Origin: Eudorina sp. 2006-703-Eu-15
Taxonomy: Eukaryota; Chlorophyta; Chlorophyceae; Chlamydomonadales; Volvocaceae
Direction: 5' to 3'
Assembly (NCBI GenBank): GCA_003117195.1
Contig: BDSI01000017.1
Span: 372,001 to 436,000, forward strand
Length of the DNA stretch: 64,000 bases
Below, piece after piece: positions 48,401 through 60,783 of the stretch (positions are counted from its first letter, which is position 1; each line of letters begins with the position of its first letter). A program made the translations under genes and the position numbers. The notes beneath the pieces are model-generated. The model was not told the origin of the DNA, made no database searches, and saw only the letters and a program-made list of their open reading frames with translations.

Positions 48401-51400
48401 CCGTCAACCAGGTGCGAGGCGTACCGCACAGGGAGCTGCGTGCACAATGAGCTGCGTGCACAATGGGCCTTTGCCGCCTGACCCTTTTTGTGAAAAGCGC
48501 GTGAGCTGAATGGTTGGTTGTCTTCCGTACGCGGGCTGCGGTGGAGATGACGCCTTCGATGCGCGCTGGGTGGTGCGTTTTGCAGCTAGTCGAGGCGTAC
48601 TTCAGCACCGAGAACCCGGATGACAAGTTCCTGAAGGAGTACATCATGAACAAGGTGCGGGGATTTGGCAGTTTAGTTCGCATTGGATCCCCTGCGAAAC
48701 GGGTTCGCGATGTCACCGCACTTGTGTGCACTGCATACCATCACACCACATCTACGCTTGGATTGCTGTGTACCATGTGGTGTTGGCAGGCACCAGCAAC
48801 TCGTGCCTTATGACCATTCGCTGCCATGCCGCCGCCTTCTCCGCCACCTATCCAGTGCCCCAACTCCTTTCAGTCTCCGGCCGTCCTCCTTTTCAGGGCT
48901 GGGTGGATCGCGAGGACGGCTACGTGCCCAGCTACCAGGAAATCGTGGGGGACGACGGGGAGGGGGACGAGAAGGACGGGATGGACGGCGAGGGCATGGA
49001 CGAGGATGAGGACGAGAGGTACCTGCGGGAGACGGACGTCTTCGAAGCCAAGTATAACTTCAGGTACTTGAGGCGGAGCGGTGCTTGATATCAAAGGCGC
49101 TTTTGAGGCAGTTTTGTGCGTCTGGTGTTTGCATGTGATGCGGTGTGGGAGGCGATGACTGAGATGACTTGTTGTGCGTTGGCGCCGTAGGCTGCAAACG
49201 ACTATGCGCTGCATTATGGGGTGGATTGATTTGTGCTGCTACAACATGGGGTACGTTGAATGAAGTAGCAGATGCCGGTTACGGAAGCGGCGTAACTTCT
49301 TTGCATGCGTCGTTGTGTTTTGACGGGCCCATGCGCACGGTGGCACGCGCCAGGTTCGAGGAGCCCGGCGCGGACCGCATCGTTACGCATCCCCGCAACA
49401 TCGAGGGGACGGTGCGTAAGCCAGACGACAAGCGCAAGCGTCAGCGTGACGCCAAGAAGCAGCGGCTCGAGGAGGAGGCGGAGGCCGCGCGCGAGGAGGT
49501 CAAGCGGCTGAAGAACCTCAAGAAACAGGAAATCGAGAGCAAGTGAGGCAACTGGGTTTCACAGGCTTTGGGCGGGGCGTTGCATTTTGGTTCGGCTGTC
49601 ATTGCGCTGAGGGAATGTAATTGATGCATGTTCTCACGCGCACGCTCGACCCACAGAATGGATAAGCTGCGGCAGGTGGCCGGCACCGCTGCGCCCGCCG
49701 CGACTGCGCTGGACGACATGCTCGAAGGCGATTTCGATCCGGAAGAGTGGGACAAGAAAATGGCGGCGGCCTTTAACGACGACTACTACGCAGTGAGTAT
49801 CGGTGGGGGTTGAGAGTGGGTTGGCCGCCGCCGGGTGTCGGCCGCCGCCGATTCCGTCGGCAGCGTTTTGTACAAACGGCGTCAGGGCCGGTGCAACAAG
49901 TCTGTATGGGTAGGTGGCAAGCTGGCCATGACCATAACCGAGCAGCAGAAGCAAGTCGACGCTTATGGATTTTACCCCGGGAGTCCTACCCTGAGGGGAA
50001 TTCAACGGAGGACCAAGTCGGGACGGGGGACCCGAAGCACGGTGTAGGCGATGGCATATTCCCTACTGCGGGGAGGCCTTATGTTACCCGCGGAGCTGGT
50101 CCGTCCGCGTGCCGCACCTTGGTTGACAGTTCTTGCAACCTGAGACATACACACAGGTCTTTAAGCCGTGCCGTTGACGGCATCTACGGTATGTTTAGGG
50201 AGCCACTTTTTATGTATACAATTTGGGCCTTGCGTACTGCACGGGTGTAGGCGCGTCTCGTGCATGCAAGTCACAGCGGTCGCTCTTATCGGGGTGCATC
50301 CTACTGCAATTGGTGTGTTGCAGCTCACACCTTGACGCGCTGTACCATGTTTGTAGGCTGAGGAGGAGCTGGACTTAAAAGATGACCTTGACTTGCTTGG
50401 CGGGGACCTATCGGACAGCGACGAGGAGGAGGTCGGGGCGGAAGGTGCGCTGCGGTTCAAGACCATCCGACAGAAGATCAAGGACATCGACGCAATCAGT
50501 GAAGAGCCGGAGGTGGGCACACGGGCGGTAGACGAAATTGTCGCGAGCTACAGTAGGACTCAACCAGCAGGGCAAGATCGGACCCCGCGTAATGCTTGGA
50601 GACGTGCGGTATCGGAAGCGCGGTATGAGCCCGTCAAATTGTGGATCAAGACCAGCTCCTTGCAGCCAATTCTTAGGACCATCTCAGAATGTAGTATGAC
50701 TTCCATGGCTCGATTTCCAAATGCTTTTGCGCTCGACAGGGCGATGGCGGGGGCGACCAACCGGACCCGGAGTTGGTCGCCAGACAGCGCGCGGATCTGC
50801 AGCGGCTGCTTGAGGACTATTACAAGCTTGACTACGAGGACAACATCGGCGGCATTAAGACGAGATTCAGATACAAGGAGGCGAGTGAACCAGTCCAGAA
50901 CCGGGGCCCGCGAAATCCGGCTACCTGATCCGCTTTCCTGCCGACAAGGCCCCGCTGTGCAGGGGAGTCTCAATTTCCTGTCATTACCGCCATCGATCCT
51001 CACCAAATGGTTTCTTGCCTGACTCTCTGACTTTGCCTCGGTCATGACAGGTGCCTGCCAGTTCGTTCGGACTGAGTGTGGATGAGATATTGCGCCTGGA
51101 CGACAAGAAGCTCAACGCAGTGGTGGGCATGAAGCGCCTCGCTCCGTACCGCGAGGACCTTGGCAAGCTGCGGCCGAACTACAAGGCCTTGGAGATGATC
51201 AAGGGCGAGATGGGTGAGAAGGAATTACATACTGGTGAAAGTTCGATAGTGCGCGGGCATATGCTGTCTTGGTGCTATCCTAATGTTGATTATAGCAACA
51301 AGTTTCCTGGTAGTGATTCCCCGTCCGCGACGGCGTTTGAGCGGGCGTGGTGACTAATGCCGGCGCAAAGGCAGGCGGACATATTTTAAGCCCTTTTATG

Positions 51401-52102
51401 CCTATCCCCGCAGAAGTTGCCTTTCCTCAAAACATGTTGTACGAAACTGTGCTCAATTGGTCGCATGCAGTGAACGTCAAGCAGCGCCGCCAACACAAGA
51501 AGCGCGAGTGGCAGAGGAGTCAAGGCGATGACCGACAAGGCGGACAGCTGCGCGGAAACGCAGACGGTCGCCGTGGCGGTGGCGACGCAGTCGCGGCAGG
51601 GCCTGGGCCAGGAAGCGCGGAAGCGGCTGCCGGCCAGGTCAATGCGCCCCGTGAGCAAATGCAAGGCGGTCCTGGGCAGGACGCCAAGCCGACGACGCGC
51701 GCCGCCGGCTACAGCGGCAAGCCCGGGCCGGGGCCCAGCTCGGAGGCCGCTGTCGGAGGGACCGGGCACGGCAGTAAGAAACGGAATCTGCATGGCAGCA
51801 CCACGGAGGCCGGTCCCGATGGTAACGGCAAGCGGCGCAAACCCCACCAGGGGCGGCAACAACAGGGGCTGGATCCCCAGAAAGCGCGCCTGGCCTCGTA
51901 CGCGGTGCCGACGCTTAAGAAGGAGACGTGGGCGGGAGAGGCCGGCCGGGTCAAAAAGGGCAAGGGTGCTGGGCAGGGGAAGGCATCGCAAGGCGGGGAC
52001 AACAACGCCCCGGCCGACGGGCTGTCGCGGGCGCAGAGAAAGAACCTCAAGCGCTCGCAAAAGCGTGCATCCAAGCGTGCCAACGGGGAGGGCGCTGGGT
52101 GA
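45428..52102 (+). CDS. KRI1: KRI1 homologue, small-subunit ribosome biogenesis factor, 14 exons
   Basis: Join: 45428-45541, 45648-45722, 46180-46263, 47537-47755, 47876-48016, 48244-48411, 48586-48654, 48897-49063, 49354-49542, 49657-49792, 50357-50512, 50740-50880, 51051-51213, 51471-52102 (817 residues, phases consistent). KRI1 acts in the nucleolus with KRR1 in pre-18S rRNA processing and 40S assembly. Diagnostic pieces: NKRREELHRLQSKYP, RIRSQDPAIYQKDVHFFEDE, KPMYLKDMIAKQ, DKFLKEYIMNK, FEAKYNFRFEEPGAD, KQRLEEEAEAAREEVKRLKN, DMLEGDFDPEEWDKKM, DDYY, LEDYYKLDYEDNIGG, then the C-terminal FGLSVDEILRLDDKKLN and LAPYR. It is highly acidic in the middle and Lys/Gly-rich at the end. The intron after 50880 begins with GC, not GT. 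A second in-frame ATG at 45440 is an alternative start. Confidence 0.95.
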
Positions 52103-54511
52103 AGCTGATGGCTTTGGGACGGCCTGGCTTGCAAGTGATGGGCCGTACGGTGGCTCCGTCCGGCTTACCATGGCTAAGGATTCTCTTCTGAGACAGCCAG
52201 GAAAGATCGTGTTTAGAAATGCAACCCGCCCGAGCCATGAAAGATGTGTCTTCACATCTTACCGATACGGGGGGCCGTAAGCGGACTGCTTTTCCTACAC
52301 ACCGATGCAGTATTTGCTGTGGTGCGCGATGTATGCATATGTTGTGCTGGTTCCGCTGGAGTGGGAATGGCACATGTCCAGTACTGAACGGACGGACGGC
52401 CTGCTCGCTGGTCAATTAGGCATCTCGCAGGTAGCGCGTGTCCTCATGTATACAGTAGTACAGCTGGTGAAACGGACGTCCGCTGTGCTGACTCACCCGA
52501 GATGTGTCTCGCCAGTGCACCTTCGTTTTCCTTTGTTTCGTGAATCCTGGAAGAAGCTATGCGGTGCGGCGCGGCGGCTAACACAAGGCAGCCGCTCACA
52601 CCTCGACGACGGCATGTCGCCTTATCGGAAGACTGCTGGGGACTTGGGACGTGGGGATTTGGATCTTACCGCATGCTCAGCATGACTTGCGACATGTAGG
52701 CCCAGCCGCTCTTGGGCAATCCCAGCTTCGCTTTCTGCAAGGACGGAAAGGGCCAGGAAAAGAGCCACCAGCCGTCACTAGGCGTCAAACCCTTACAGGA
52801 GGACCCCGAGGACGTGATGCCAGGACTGTTTACCGTGCAGTATCCTTACTTGTACTCGGCCAGCTGGTAAATCAAGACGGTGTATATGGAGATGTCGTAC
52901 CAACGGGAGACGCCCTTGCGGCACCCTTGTGCCTTTGAAGTGTAGCTGTTTATGTATGAGGAGGGTAGTGTGATCGGCCCATTCCGGCTCGGGATTCAGA
53001 CAGAGAGTATGACCGTGGTATCGTTGTCGTATACCACCACGGCTGGAAGCGCCGCGAAGCGTGTATGCAGCCACTCGTTCGTACCGGCTGGTCCAGATGG
53101 GGCCTTGGCGGCATTGACATTCGGGAAGCGCCTGGGCTTGGGAAGGAACAAGCGGCATGGGGCGTGCAGCAGCCGCCCGTAGGTTGGCCGTGTATTCTTT
53201 CCAGTTGTTTTCAACCCAGTCGGATTCGGAGCCCCGCGCTGTTGTTCCTCTCGCGCAAGTGAACTGAACCCAGTCAGTACCCCATGCATGGTCGATATTT
53301 CGTGTCCTTGATTCTTGGATTCACAAGCAAATGCCGCTATAGAACCGCAGGAGGGGGCTCCAAAAGGCGCGCCTGGATCCGCAAAGCACGATGGTCATCG
53401 ATCCCAAATAGAACACATGGGCGTCATTTGTGTCCTTTGGATTCGGTGCTGCCAGGTGCTGCCTTGAATCCTTCAATTACAAGGGCTTCAGGCGCCCAGG
53501 CGCGCCTAGAGTAATTACGGTATAATTACTTCAGGCGCCTTTGGATTCCTTATCCGCGGATGCTTCCTCTGCGCTTGGTCGTTGAGGAGTCGTCGTACAG
53601 TGTAATGCGAGCGTGACTCTGGGCGTTACTATGCCTACTTTGCTCAAGTTCCGGTTGGTTCAGTCAGTGCGACTACTATATCCACTTAAACACAGCCACG
53701 GGCCATGATAGCTCAGCCAGGCGTCTAGTGACAACGAACGAGGGCTGAAGCACTTGCCAACTGAGACACCACTATGGCCCGCAGGTCTTGCACCGGAAAG
53801 CAGCTGGCCATCATTCATTCAGGGTTAAGGGTTCCTGGACAAGGTTTACAGAAAGAGGGTTTGGGTGAAACCTCAGGAGGGTCCAGGTCGGCCTCCCCTG
53901 GTTCGGCCTCATCAGGTCCTTGGACCGACGGGCCGGGACTAAGCCCAGACGGGCCCAGAAGAGTGCAAACACCCTTTGTGTTTAGTCGTTTTCATCCTGG
54001 GCCCCGGGTTCTTGCAGTCATGCTGTTGCATCCGTTACAGCGGGCTCCAGAACTGTAGGCAAACCCAACATTCAACAGGCCACGACTGGGTGCAAGGGCC
54101 CCCAAGGGCCCTCGGCCCCTCGCCTGCCCTCGACTGAATGGAATCGCCCAGCCTGGCAATACAATCCACAAAACAGCTCAGCCCGGCACCCGCAAGTCAG
54201 CATGCAGCACCCCAGCCGCGCCATGGGAGGCGCTCTGCTGGTACGACATAGTTTGTTATATTGAAGCAACAAGGTAAAATAGGCGTATGTAAAACATATT
54301 GAAATACCATTACTGCAAGGACATACCGGAATGCTTTACGGTGCCCAGCCAGCAGTACCGCCGTACGGGGAGGGACGATTTTTATTCAGGCCGGCTTGCA
54401 ACATGATGTTTTCAGGCAACTGGATTCACAGGACGTATCAAAGTTACAATCTGCGTTTCGTATATTCATTCAACTGCTTCTCCTAAAGCTTCCGATACAA
54501 ACTCCGCCATC
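52103..54511. other. Intergenic, no confident gene
   Basis: 2.4 kb between KRI1 and NOP58. Fragmentary open frames at 52650-53290 on both strands are broken by stops and show no motif I can name. They could be remains of a mobile element. An 8-bp inverted repeat, AGTAATTA/TAATTACT, occurs near 53510-53530, and TGTAA at 53601. The word TTGGATTC recurs several times between 53.3 and 53.55 kb. Confidence 0.35.
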
Positions 54512-57500
54512 ATGCTGCTGCTTTTTGAGACAGCGGCGGGTTATGCGCTTTTCAAAGTATTAAAAGAGAACAAGCTAGAAGAAGCGGAAGTAAGGGCTGC
54601 ATTTGCTTTCGATGCGGGCGGCGCCGTGACGGCTGGTAACGGCGGCGGCTTCTTCCCTCTGTAGGATGTCGCTGGGGACTTCCAAACTCTTGAGCAAGCA
54701 CAAAAGGTTTGTAAAGCATTTATGCTTTATGCGAGCATGATTAAGCGGCAACATGGCGACGGCTGACGACATCTTGACAACGCTGCAGATTGTAAAGCTC
54801 AAGGCGTTCAGCAAATTTGAGAATACCACCGAAGCTCTTGCGGCGGCGACAGCTCTAGTCGACAGCAAGCTAAGCAAAGGTGTGCAACCCGGAACGTGCT
54901 CGTCGTCCGGGTTTGGGCCAGCAGGCCCCTGCTGCGGCCAGTCTCGGTAATGCTTCCATGACCCCATGCCTCGCAGGGCTGAAGAAATTCCTCAAAAAAC
55001 ACGTGACTGCGGACGAGAAGCTTGCTTTGCTCGACAAGAAGCTTGGCAGCATCGTGCAGGAGAAACTCGGCCTGAACGTGCTGTGGAGGTAAGGCCCTAG
55101 AAAGGAACGTCGAAGCGGGTCGCGCAATAACTAAATACTCCGGAACTTTGCTCCTCATCACTAAAGTCTATTGACGGTAACGTTGCCCGTCTATTACCCG
55201 ACCTGCAGCAACCAGGTTCTGGAGCTGAGCCGTGGCATTCGGAACCAGCTCACTGGGCTGATCAGGTGAAGCGGGCGGTTCTGTGTGTTGCTACCGGTAT
55301 CTGATTCTCTAATCCTCATCATCAGGTCTCGCCCGCAGCAGTGAGCCACTGCCTCTGATCCCGTATTTTGCTGTTCCTTCCTCCCATGGCCGCCCGTCCC
55401 ACAGTGGCCTGGCCGGTGCCGACCTTCGGCCTATGTCCTTGGGTCTCAGTCACAGCCTGTCCCGCTACAAACTCAAGTTCAGCCCGGATAAGGTCGACAC
55501 CATGATCGTCCAGGCCATCGGCTTGCTGGACGACCTGGATAAGGAGCTGAACACGTATGCCATGCGCGTGCGCGAGTGGTACGGCTGGCACTTCCCGGAG
55601 ATGACCAAGATTGTGACTGACAACATCCAGTATGCGAAGGCCGTGGTTTTCATGGGCACTCGCGATCACGCTCAGGGCCTGGATTTCTCGGGTATCCTTG
55701 ACGAGGAAGTGGAGGGACCGCTGAAGGCTGCGGCGCAGGTGTCCATGGGCACGGACATCAGCGAGTCGGACCTCGACAACATCAAGGACCTGGCCAACCA
55801 AGTGATTGCCCTTTCGGAGTACCGCGGTCAGCTTTTCGAGTACCTGCGCAACCGCATGAATGCGGTGGCGCCCAACCTAACGGTGCTAGTGGGAGAGCTG
55901 GTCGGCGCGCGCCTGATTGCCCACGCGGGCAGCCTCATTAACCTCGCAAAGCAGCCAGCCAGCACGGTCCAGATCTTGGGCGCGGAGAAGGCGCTGTTCC
56001 GGGCGCTGAAGACCAAGCACGAGACGCCTAAGTATGGGCTGATTTACCACGCATCGCTGATTGGGCAGTCAGCGCCCAAGTACAAGGGCAAGATCAGCCG
56101 CGTGCTGGCGGCCAAGTGCGCTCTGGCGATCCGGGTCGACGCGCTGGGCGACACCAGCGATGCGACTGTGGGCATTGAGGCGCGCCAGAAGGTGAGGCTG
56201 ATGTGGTTTTGTAGGGTAGCAATTCGGACTGGGCCAGCTGGCCGACATTTTGAAGCGTACGAGGGCGTGCAGTGGCAGTAATGGGATTACGTTTAGCACT
56301 ATGGGAGCAAAGGGGATCCTCGGATTTGTAGTACTTGATGCGGGACGTGATTTCTTGTTCTATACAGCTGATGAGACTTTCCAGCACCATCGGAATTCTC
56401 CGAATGCAGAAGACCCCTGGAAGAGTAAAAACGGATACTCCACCTTGACGATTGAAAGCGGGGCCCCACCACGTTACGGGTCAACACTGAAACCTGTCTT
56501 AGTCGCAACTGCACTCCCGACGGCGCACTGCAATAGTCGAACGTCCTGTAGTAACAACCCAAAACAAACAACTATGAGCATGGGGTCATAATATCCGAAC
56601 GGACTGTGTTCATAGGACCCCCATAGCCCTCGCACCGACGGCGTGCATGTGGTTTGGCACTTGCTGCCCACAGGTTGAGACCCGACTGCGGCAGCTTGAG
56701 GGCAAGCTGCTGGGTTCGGAGGCGGGCACGTCGAAGGGGAAGGAACAGCCGGCCAAGTATGACAAGGCACGGCAAGGTGCCACCCCGGCCCTAGCAACGC
56801 AGCCGAAGGCGTACAACCCCGCTGCGGATATCGCCGACGGAGCAGCAGAGGATAAGAAGGTGAGAGGCGTGGTGTTTTATTCGGATTGTTGAACTTCAGG
56901 GGCTTCCTTGTCCAGGCGCGTCATGAGAAGGTAGAAGCGGTTGTGGTCTGAGCCAGCAGCGCGGGGTGAGCGCGTCCTGACTGGAAGCTGAAAGACAGTT
57001 CCCAAATGTGGAATGCGCAGGAAAAGAAGGACAAGAAGAAGAAGGCTGACGCGGCCCCGGCCGCGGAGGAGCAGCCAAAGCAGAAGAAGCAGAAGGCCGC
57101 GGAGGAAGCCCCGGCTGCAGCGCAAGAGGAAGAGCCGGCAAAGAAAAAGAAAAAGAAGGCCAAGGCAGATGGGGAAGCGAACGGCGAGGTAAGCAGGTCG
57201 CATAGGGCGCCTTGGAGTTCCATCCGGTCTCGAGGATACAAGGTAGTTCCCTCAATAGTCGGTGCTTTCGCTGCGCCATGTACTTATTTTGCGCAAGCCA
57301 TTTGGAGGGCAGTGATGTGTGCTTTGTAGCAGTGGACATGGCATAATCATGACGGTTAATCCACGGTTAATCCGTTTTTGTCCAGAAGAATTGATTCATT
57401 CGCACAGGCTGTGCCCAACGGTGTCGTGCTCCACCCGCGAATACGTTTGCAGGAGGAGAAACAGCCTAAGAAGGACAAGGAGGGCAAGAAGAAGAAGAAG

Positions 57501-57515
57501 AAAACCGAGGAGTGA
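54512..57515 (+). CDS. NOP58: NOP58, core protein of box C/D snoRNPs, 9 exons
   Basis: Join: 54512-54589, 54665-54706, 54789-54879, 54977-55088, 55209-55265, 55405-56191, 56674-56859, 57021-57188, 57453-57515 (527 residues, phases consistent). NOP58 pairs with NOP56, fibrillarin and the 15.5K/Snu13 protein to guide 2'-O-methylation and processing of rRNA in the nucleolus. N-terminal domain: [32 protein letters not shown]. Coiled-coil/NOSIC part: [20 protein letters not shown] and [20 protein letters not shown]. Nop RNA-binding domain (about residues 250-385): [53 protein letters not shown]. The tail from about residue 450 is KKE/KKK-rich, as in yeast and plants. Length matches the family (about 510-530). 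The start gives the usual family N-terminus. Confidence 0.96.
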
Positions 57516-57567
57516 ACTTCTCGTCGCGCGTGGACTCTCGGGCTGCTGTCTGTTCCCCCGTTTGTAC

Positions 57568-57572
57568 TGTAA
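57568..57572 (+). promoter_or_regulatory. Candidate polyadenylation signal TGTAA of NOP58
   Basis: TGTAA 53 bases after the NOP58 stop codon, on the coding strand. It matches the volvocine poly(A) signal, but the 3' UTR would be short for this group. Confidence 0.35.
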
Positions 57573-59084
57573 CGCTTCCATATTGGAGAGCATTGCTGTT
57601 AGCGGAGCAACGCATCCAGGCGCTTGTAAACCGCTGAGCGACTTTTTAGCGAACTGTTGGTACGGCTGGGTGCTAAGCGATGAAGGGGTTGTGATATGAT
57701 TGGGTCTTCCGAGCACGGAAGAGCTCGTAACGACTGAGATAAATGACTTGAAAGGCGTGGCTCGGTGTCGACCATAACGAGCTTTAGGCGCACGGAGGAC
57801 ATCTATCTGTCGAGGCCCTGGCCAACGGCCGGCATGGAGCGCTGCCTCAGTTGCCTCGTCCTGAAATCTCGCGGTATGCTGGAACTGTGTATGAGCTGAG
57901 AAGTAAGGATGGCTGGACCGTCGGTCAAGGGCGTCAACGTGCTTGTTTCGCGTTTGTTTGATGTAATTGACGCGATTTGTCGGTAGAAAGTAGGATGACG
58001 AAGACCACGAAAGAAAGGGATTGGTACGCACGCGTGTGAACCGCGCGTTTACCACGCAATGGCGTATTATCGGGTACAGAGTTGCATGTTTTCGATGGTG
58101 AACAAGGCGGCGGCTGTAACTCCCAACATCCGGTCTGACGAAATTGTTTATACGGCACGACATGAAAACCCCACGCCCCCACCTGTCTGGCGCGGCAGCC
58201 ACTAACTAATATCGTTGCCCTTAACCTGTGGCCGATTGCCGTACAGGCATGCGTATTGGGACGACGATCGGCCCCAGGTCGTTCTGCGGCTGACATTTCG
58301 ACACATTGGGATCAGCGAGCCATCCCCGCAACCGGGAGGGGACCACAGTCCCCTCCCGGTCCTCACTTCCTCTCAGAATGTCGGCTTGAACCCTTCTCTC
58401 TGCACACACTCGACACCGGGAAACCTGGCCCCTCATTGGCGGTGCAACACGAACCGCACGAACTAATGCCTTAAACACGAACAGGCACGAACTAATGCCT
58501 TAACGCAGCTGACCTTTGCTCCACGTGCTTCCCCCTTCAGTGCTGTGCTCCACCTCGAGCTCCTCCAATGGGCCTGTGGCGTGCCTTCTATCGTTCTATG
58601 TCCCCGCAGCCCGCACCATTGCATAGCCGGCCTTATTTAGGCCAGACATGCATGCATAGCCCCTCCCATACATGTAAGTTTCGCACGAATCCTGGCGGCA
58701 GGCGTGATGGGTACTGCTGCACTGCCGAATCAGTTTTACCAAAGGGGTGGTGCCGCCCAGGTGAGTCATGCGCGTGACCCATGCCTGGACCGCTGAGCGG
58801 CGGACATGCAGGCTTGCTGAGGCAAAGACACTTCTGCCGCAGAACATGCATCCATGCTTCTTGTGCGGCCCGGGCCCAGGTCATGGCTGCTTGAGGTGCT
58901 TGTTCGCTTGCCCTGATGCCCTCCCATCGCATCCGCATCGGGAGTTCGGGACCCACGCCGTCAGCGAAAGACGCGTGACGGATACGGTAGATTGGGTAGA
59001 TTCCCCTGATGCGAGGGGCAGTTTCATCAGGGGGCATCAGGCCTTCAGGCAGCGCCTGCACAGGGCGCTTGGATTCTTCCTAAT
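57573..59084. other. Intergenic / degraded repeat region
   Basis: No gene recognised. Near 58450-58510 the words CGAACTAATGCCTTAA occur twice, about 30 bases apart. The stretch 58560-59080 has open pieces in changing frames that could be the decayed upstream part of the retrotransposon fragment that follows, but this cannot be shown by eye. Confidence 0.35.
58331..58360. other. Perfect GC-rich hairpin, 13-bp stem, 4-base loop
   Basis: ACCGGGAGGGGAC (58331-58343), loop CACA, GTCCCCTCCCGGT (58348-58360). A perfect 13-bp stem this GC-rich is unlikely by chance. It lies upstream of the LINE fragment. It is not followed by the CTRR end expected for a Helitron. Confidence 0.75.
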
Positions 59085-60681
59085 CTTGTAATGCGTGGGG
59101 TTCCACTCTCAAGGCCCTGTCCCTTGCGGTGCGCAATGCGGTCTTAGCTGCCATCGGAAGTCCCGCGACCTGGGTATCGCATGGGCCGTTTTTCGCAGAA
59201 TTGGCCGAGCTTCCCCTGCATTACTATTTGGTGAAGCAAGTGGTTCGCTTTTGGAACCGCCTGCAGACGCAGAAGGGCACGGTCGCACACGCAGTCCTAT
59301 GTCAGGAGGTTATCGATGCACTCACCGACCCTGAACGGGGCGGTTGGGGAGCCTCGTTCTTGCGTTTAATGAATGAATGAATGAATGAATGTTACAGCGG
59401 ACCCCAACGGGATCATCGGTGTATACCAGAGCAAGCTCCAGTAGGCCCCACCGCCAAGGCGGCAGGTCACCTCCACACCATAACGCCGCACCCAAAGAAA
59501 ACACACCGGGCCATAACCCCAACCAGTCAGACACCGAAGCAAGCAGAGGCGCGCAGCGGGGCAACACTACCAAAGGGATAGGCACAGCAGCGGGCATAAT
59601 CCCCAGAAGTGGATAAAGCCAAGCACAGGGGAGGTCGCCCACACAGGCATCCCATTACCCAGCTACCACCACCTCTGAGGCACCCAACGCAGCACCCTCT
59701 CGAGGTCTTGGAAGGCCCACGCCTGGCTCGTGACACTGCCCAGCGACCGCTAGTGGGGTAACCCGCAACATAAGAAATAACTTGGCCAAAACACCAAAAT
59801 GCCAACGGGAGCCCAGCCTCCACCCCAATCTGAGGGTAGGCCCGGCCCCCAACTTGAACCCCGGCTCGGAGAGCCCGACGATAAACAGACAGAGGGCGGG
59901 GAACCCGCGCCTCATCCTTCTTCAGGAGCAGGTCCCGCACATCGCAGGACTCCCCCCGCCACTTTCAAGAAAGGGTGGAAAGGGCCCACTGAGCTCCAAC
60001 CCCGTCTCGGGAGCCCCAACTGGGCGAACCCGTGAAGGCGCCCCCAAAAGTTTAATGTCGTACTTAGAGTGTGATATTTGGAGCGGGCTACCTCACGATG
60101 CAGAAGGTGTTGAACAGCGAGTTGAATGGTTGCTGTCCAAACCTCTTCCCGAGGCTCAGATTGTGACGGCGATGAGGGAACGACTAATGAGCGGTTGGGC
60201 ACATGTGCGCCTCGATGTCGAGCCAGACAATTACCCATCAGACGGGAAGCAGCCGGGGATCCATATGTCGAAGTACAAGCATTGGATGGGCCTGTCGTTT
60301 ATGGGTGCGGCGGCCGTTATGTGGCAACCGCACGCTACAGTTTTTATCCCCCGTTCTGCGCACCGGAAGCTAATGCAATTCAGGCTTTGTTGTTGGGCAC
60401 TTGAGTCTAACAGGGCGCGGAGGGGTAGGCACCATGTCCCTAGAGGACAACGGGTCTGCCGTTGCTGCCGCTCTGAAGACCAGATTGAAGATGAGAAGCA
60501 TGTTCTACTCGACTGCCCGGCTTACGATGCAATACGCGCTGCGGAAGGGTTTCACCGCCCTAATACGATGAGGGAGGCGATTGCCTGGGATCCGGCTCGT
60601 TTGCAAAGATGTTGGAGCGCATGTGGGCTCACCGTAATTCTATCGTGCCCTTTGGGCGCTAGTCTCGTCGACTCCTGTTAA
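59085..60681 (+). mobile_element. Non-LTR retrotransposon (LINE) fragment, C-terminal end of ORF, interrupted
   Basis: Two coding pieces in the plus direction: 59085-59371 and 60058-60681. The first has ELPLHYYLVKQVVRFWNRL, typical of the region after the reverse transcriptase in LINE ORF2. The second has CRCCRSEDQIEDEKHVLLDC and PAY, the C-C...H-C zinc-finger-like motif found near LINE ORF2 C-termini. They are separated by a 678-base antisense insertion (59372-60049) flanked by an 8-base duplication. Dropping the insertion and one copy of the duplication restores one frame across the junction. The reverse transcriptase core itself is absent, so the fragment is 5'-truncated or decayed and not autonomous. 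Confidence 0.75.
59364..60057 (-). mobile_element. 5'-truncated LINE insertion (antisense) with target-site duplication
   Basis: The insert 59372-60049 is flanked by GTTTAATG at 59364-59371 and 60050-60057. Read on the minus strand it begins inside the C-terminal coding end (FWGRLHGFAQLGLPRRGW, VGPFHPFLKV, VLRCAG, stop), runs through a 3' UTR, and ends in a (CATT)5 tail, the hallmark of target-primed reverse transcription. Only about 45 codons remain. It is the same family as 61301-62182, in opposite orientation. Confidence 0.85.
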
Positions 60682-60780
60682 TGCGGTATTGCAAACCAGT
60701 GCTTTTGGGCGTTTTGTTTGCCCTTGGGCCTCCGGCTCGTATGGGTATGTGCAGGTATGGGGTTACGCACCCCCAACTAT

Positions 60781-60783
<3 letters not shown>

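Noticed and set aside
52650..53290. Possible transposase remnant
   Set aside because: Open pieces in several frames on both strands are broken by stops, and no catalytic motif of a named family can be pointed to.
56366..56495. Box C/D snoRNA in a NOP58 intron (CTGATGA near 56369, CTGA near 56488, ACAG/CTGT ends)
   Set aside because: The distance of about 120 bases is long, no C'/D' boxes or rRNA-complementary guide could be shown, and the terminal stem is only four bases.
58331..58380. Helitron 3' end
   Set aside because: The hairpin is present but no CTRR terminus follows at the expected distance, and no Rep/helicase coding sequence is nearby.
59782..60681. 299-codon open frame taken as one protein
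   Set aside because: Its first third is the antisense of a LINE 3' UTR and coding end, inserted at 59372-60049. Only the part after 60058 is real LINE coding sequence.
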